In this document: piece by piece, positions 62,118-64,000 of the stretch
How the letters are laid out: the number at the start of each line of letters is the position of its first letter
Position numbering within the stretch: the first letter of the stretch is position 1
Assembly (NCBI GenBank): GCA_028023455.1
Contig: JAQFVV010000013.1
Location: 2,296,001 to 2,360,000 of the forward strand
Source: Epiperipatus broadwayi
Lineage: Eukaryota; Onychophora; Udeonychophora; Euonychophora; Peripatidae
DNA: 64,000 nt
Direction of reading: 5' to 3'
The notes under the pieces: generated by a model
The model's database searches: none
What the model was told of the DNA's origin: nothing
The model's input: only the letters and a program-made list of their open reading frames with translations
Position numbers and translations under genes: made by a program

Positions 62118-64000
62118 ACATACACACATATATAAGCAAAAGAATTACACATACAAGTAAAAAAAAAAAATTAATGTTAGATAAAATCAATTTAACTTTT
62201 TTTTAAAGCAGTTACTACGCTTTTTTATTACTTTTCAGGCGTAAACATGTTTGTGAATCTGTCAAATTTTTTTATTAATCTTATGCATATCTTTAAACTT
62301 AATTTTGACTTTTTAGATATTTATATTTGAAAAATTACTTTGTCCCATTATTAATACATTATATGTTATTAAGCTAACTTTATTTTTTCACTCTTTTTAT
62401 CAGTATTATTTATTTCCCCTTTTGATAGAGCATCAAGTTTTCTCATCTGAATCATCTAAAATATTCCATTGTTGTTGCATTTCTTTAAAAAAATATATAT
62501 ATAAATTGTTCATTTTTCTATTATACATTACCATTCAGCTTTGTATTGTAACTTTTTTTCAGTATGTGATCTACTGGTATCTCTTTTATATTTTCTAAAA
62601 CATTTATTGAATGATACTAGATAGCTATTCAACGCATATAAGTTGCACCAATATTATCTTTTTAGTATTTTTATCTATTATTGAGATAAAAGCTATCTTA
62701 GAAGTTTCACATATTTTGGTTACATTAAAAATGTTTCATCAGTAAGAATTCTTCACAGAAATCATCCATGAAGACTTATGCTCTGGCTAAGTCTTTACTA
62801 TATTTCCTAAGTCATCATAAATTAAAAGCTGATTATATTAAATAAAATATTTTACTTATCATTCATCAATAAACTGATCAATCACACTCAGCATTCATTT
62901 CTATTTCAAAATAATTCTTATTAGGTATATTAACATACACATGGCTAAAATACTGTCATTCTGTTATTAAGATTTATGTACATGCTTTTTTGAAGAGCAT
63001 TTACATCTGTAATTTTTCATTATTCTTATTAAGTTAATTGTTATTATTATAATCAACTTTGTTATCAGAGGATCTTTTCATAATTTTTTTTGACAGCTTG
63101 AAATGTTCTCCATCTCTCCAAAGTAATAACTTTTATCTTCAATACAGATTTTAAGTTTTATTTTTGCCTCACATAAAATTTTGGATGTATCTTTTAATAA
63201 GTTATTAAATATTAAAACTTTTTTAACAACTTGAAATGATGAAAATATTGTAGTATAAAAACATGTTTATTGTAAATAACTAAAAGCAGTAATCTCAAGC
63301 CAGAATGTCCCTAATATTGCAACACATTTTTTTTTTTGTTAAGAATTCAATAGTAGAAATATTTTAATAATAGTTCCAAAAAAAAAAAAAATTAAACATT
63401 TTTTTTTTTATGTTTGTATTTCATCTGTTTGCCATATCCATAATCTATCTCAAGTCCCAGTTAGATAAAATTTGGAAAAAATTTTAACTTCTAATCAGGC
63501 TTAAGATTTTTTTTTTTTTTTTTTGAAGTATTAAATTCATAGTTAATCATCAGTACTGGAATGGTATCCATTCTTAATGGGAAGATAAAATACAGATAGA
63601 AACAGAAATTGTAAAACTTGATGAGTAATACTTTCTTTCTTATTCTTAAATGAAAGCCTGTTGGAGAACCATTACCTATATATTCAAAGACTGGCTATTT
63701 ATCTAGCTGGCCTAATAAATAGTGTATTAGTAAAGAAATTAGTTTATTATATTAGAACCCCCCCCCCCCCCACAAAATTTTATTATATTGAAGAATTTTT
63801 TTAATATTATTAAAATAGAAATTATTAAAACTCTGTAAAAAAAATATAAGTGGGTCCAAAATTGAGTAAATAATGGTTATAAAATATTTCTATTATGTGT
63901 TAGATTGATTCCATTATCCAATTCAATTGTTAAATATTTTTTTAAAAATTCAAAATTTATATAAATTTTTCCATTTAACTGTCAGTAATAATAGTATACA
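62118..64000. other. AT-rich DNA to the window end
   Basis: Contains poly-A/T tracts, and a C14 run at 63758-63771. No gene, RNA or clear repeat recognised. Confidence 0.45.

Noticed and set aside
1-64000. CRISPR arrays, bacterial operons, phage or viral genes
   Set aside because: No regularly spaced short repeats, no bacterial gene organisation, and no viral protein motif was seen on either strand.

Overview
This is a very A+T-rich (roughly three quarters A+T by eye) stretch of animal nuclear DNA. It has no bacterial or organellar gene layout. The grounds for calling it metazoan are one GT-AG spliced gene fragment encoding tandem CCCH zinc fingers of muscleblind/ZC3H10 type, a tRNA-derived SINE, LINE relics, and relics of hAT, mariner and pogo/Tigger DNA transposons. 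An invertebrate seems most likely from the base composition, but the phylum cannot be fixed from the window alone.

Layout. 1-7.1 kb: AT-rich DNA with LINE fragments on the minus strand. 7.1-23 kb: a dense series of long inverted (foldback) repeats at 7.6, 10.3, 12.9, 17.0 and 22.6 kb, a segmental duplication (15.3/17.8 kb) split by later insertions, an intact-ended non-autonomous hAT element (18.3 kb) and a pogo/Tigger transposase relic (22.3 kb). 26.3-34.6 kb: the only host gene seen. On the minus strand there is an internal exon at 34493-34577 and a terminal coding exon at 29201-29331 joined in phase, with a probable long 3'UTR running down to about 26.3 kb. The intron between them holds a mariner relic and a decayed hAT-Charlie (ZBED5/GTF2IRD2-like) transposase. 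34.6-47 kb: probable upstream intron or intergenic DNA with one long hAT-like element. 47-50.7 kb: two diverged copies of an unclassified interspersed repeat, one with a 125-codon open frame. 50.7-60.2 kb: three LINE relics or parts, a 433-bp tandem duplication and a minisatellite. 60.4-62.1 kb: a SPIN-like hAT MITE with a perfect 8-bp target duplication, a tRNA-SINE with a 15-bp target duplication, and a short foldback.

Apart from the zinc-finger gene, the window is a graveyard of mobile DNA. No complete transposase or reverse transcriptase survives. The most noteworthy signals are the number of unrelated long inverted repeats, the SPIN-like element (a family known for horizontal transfer between animal phyla), the unclassified 47/50 kb repeat family, and an out-of-frame open tail after the zinc-finger stop codon. 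Alignments were made by eye, so boundaries of old repeats are approximate.
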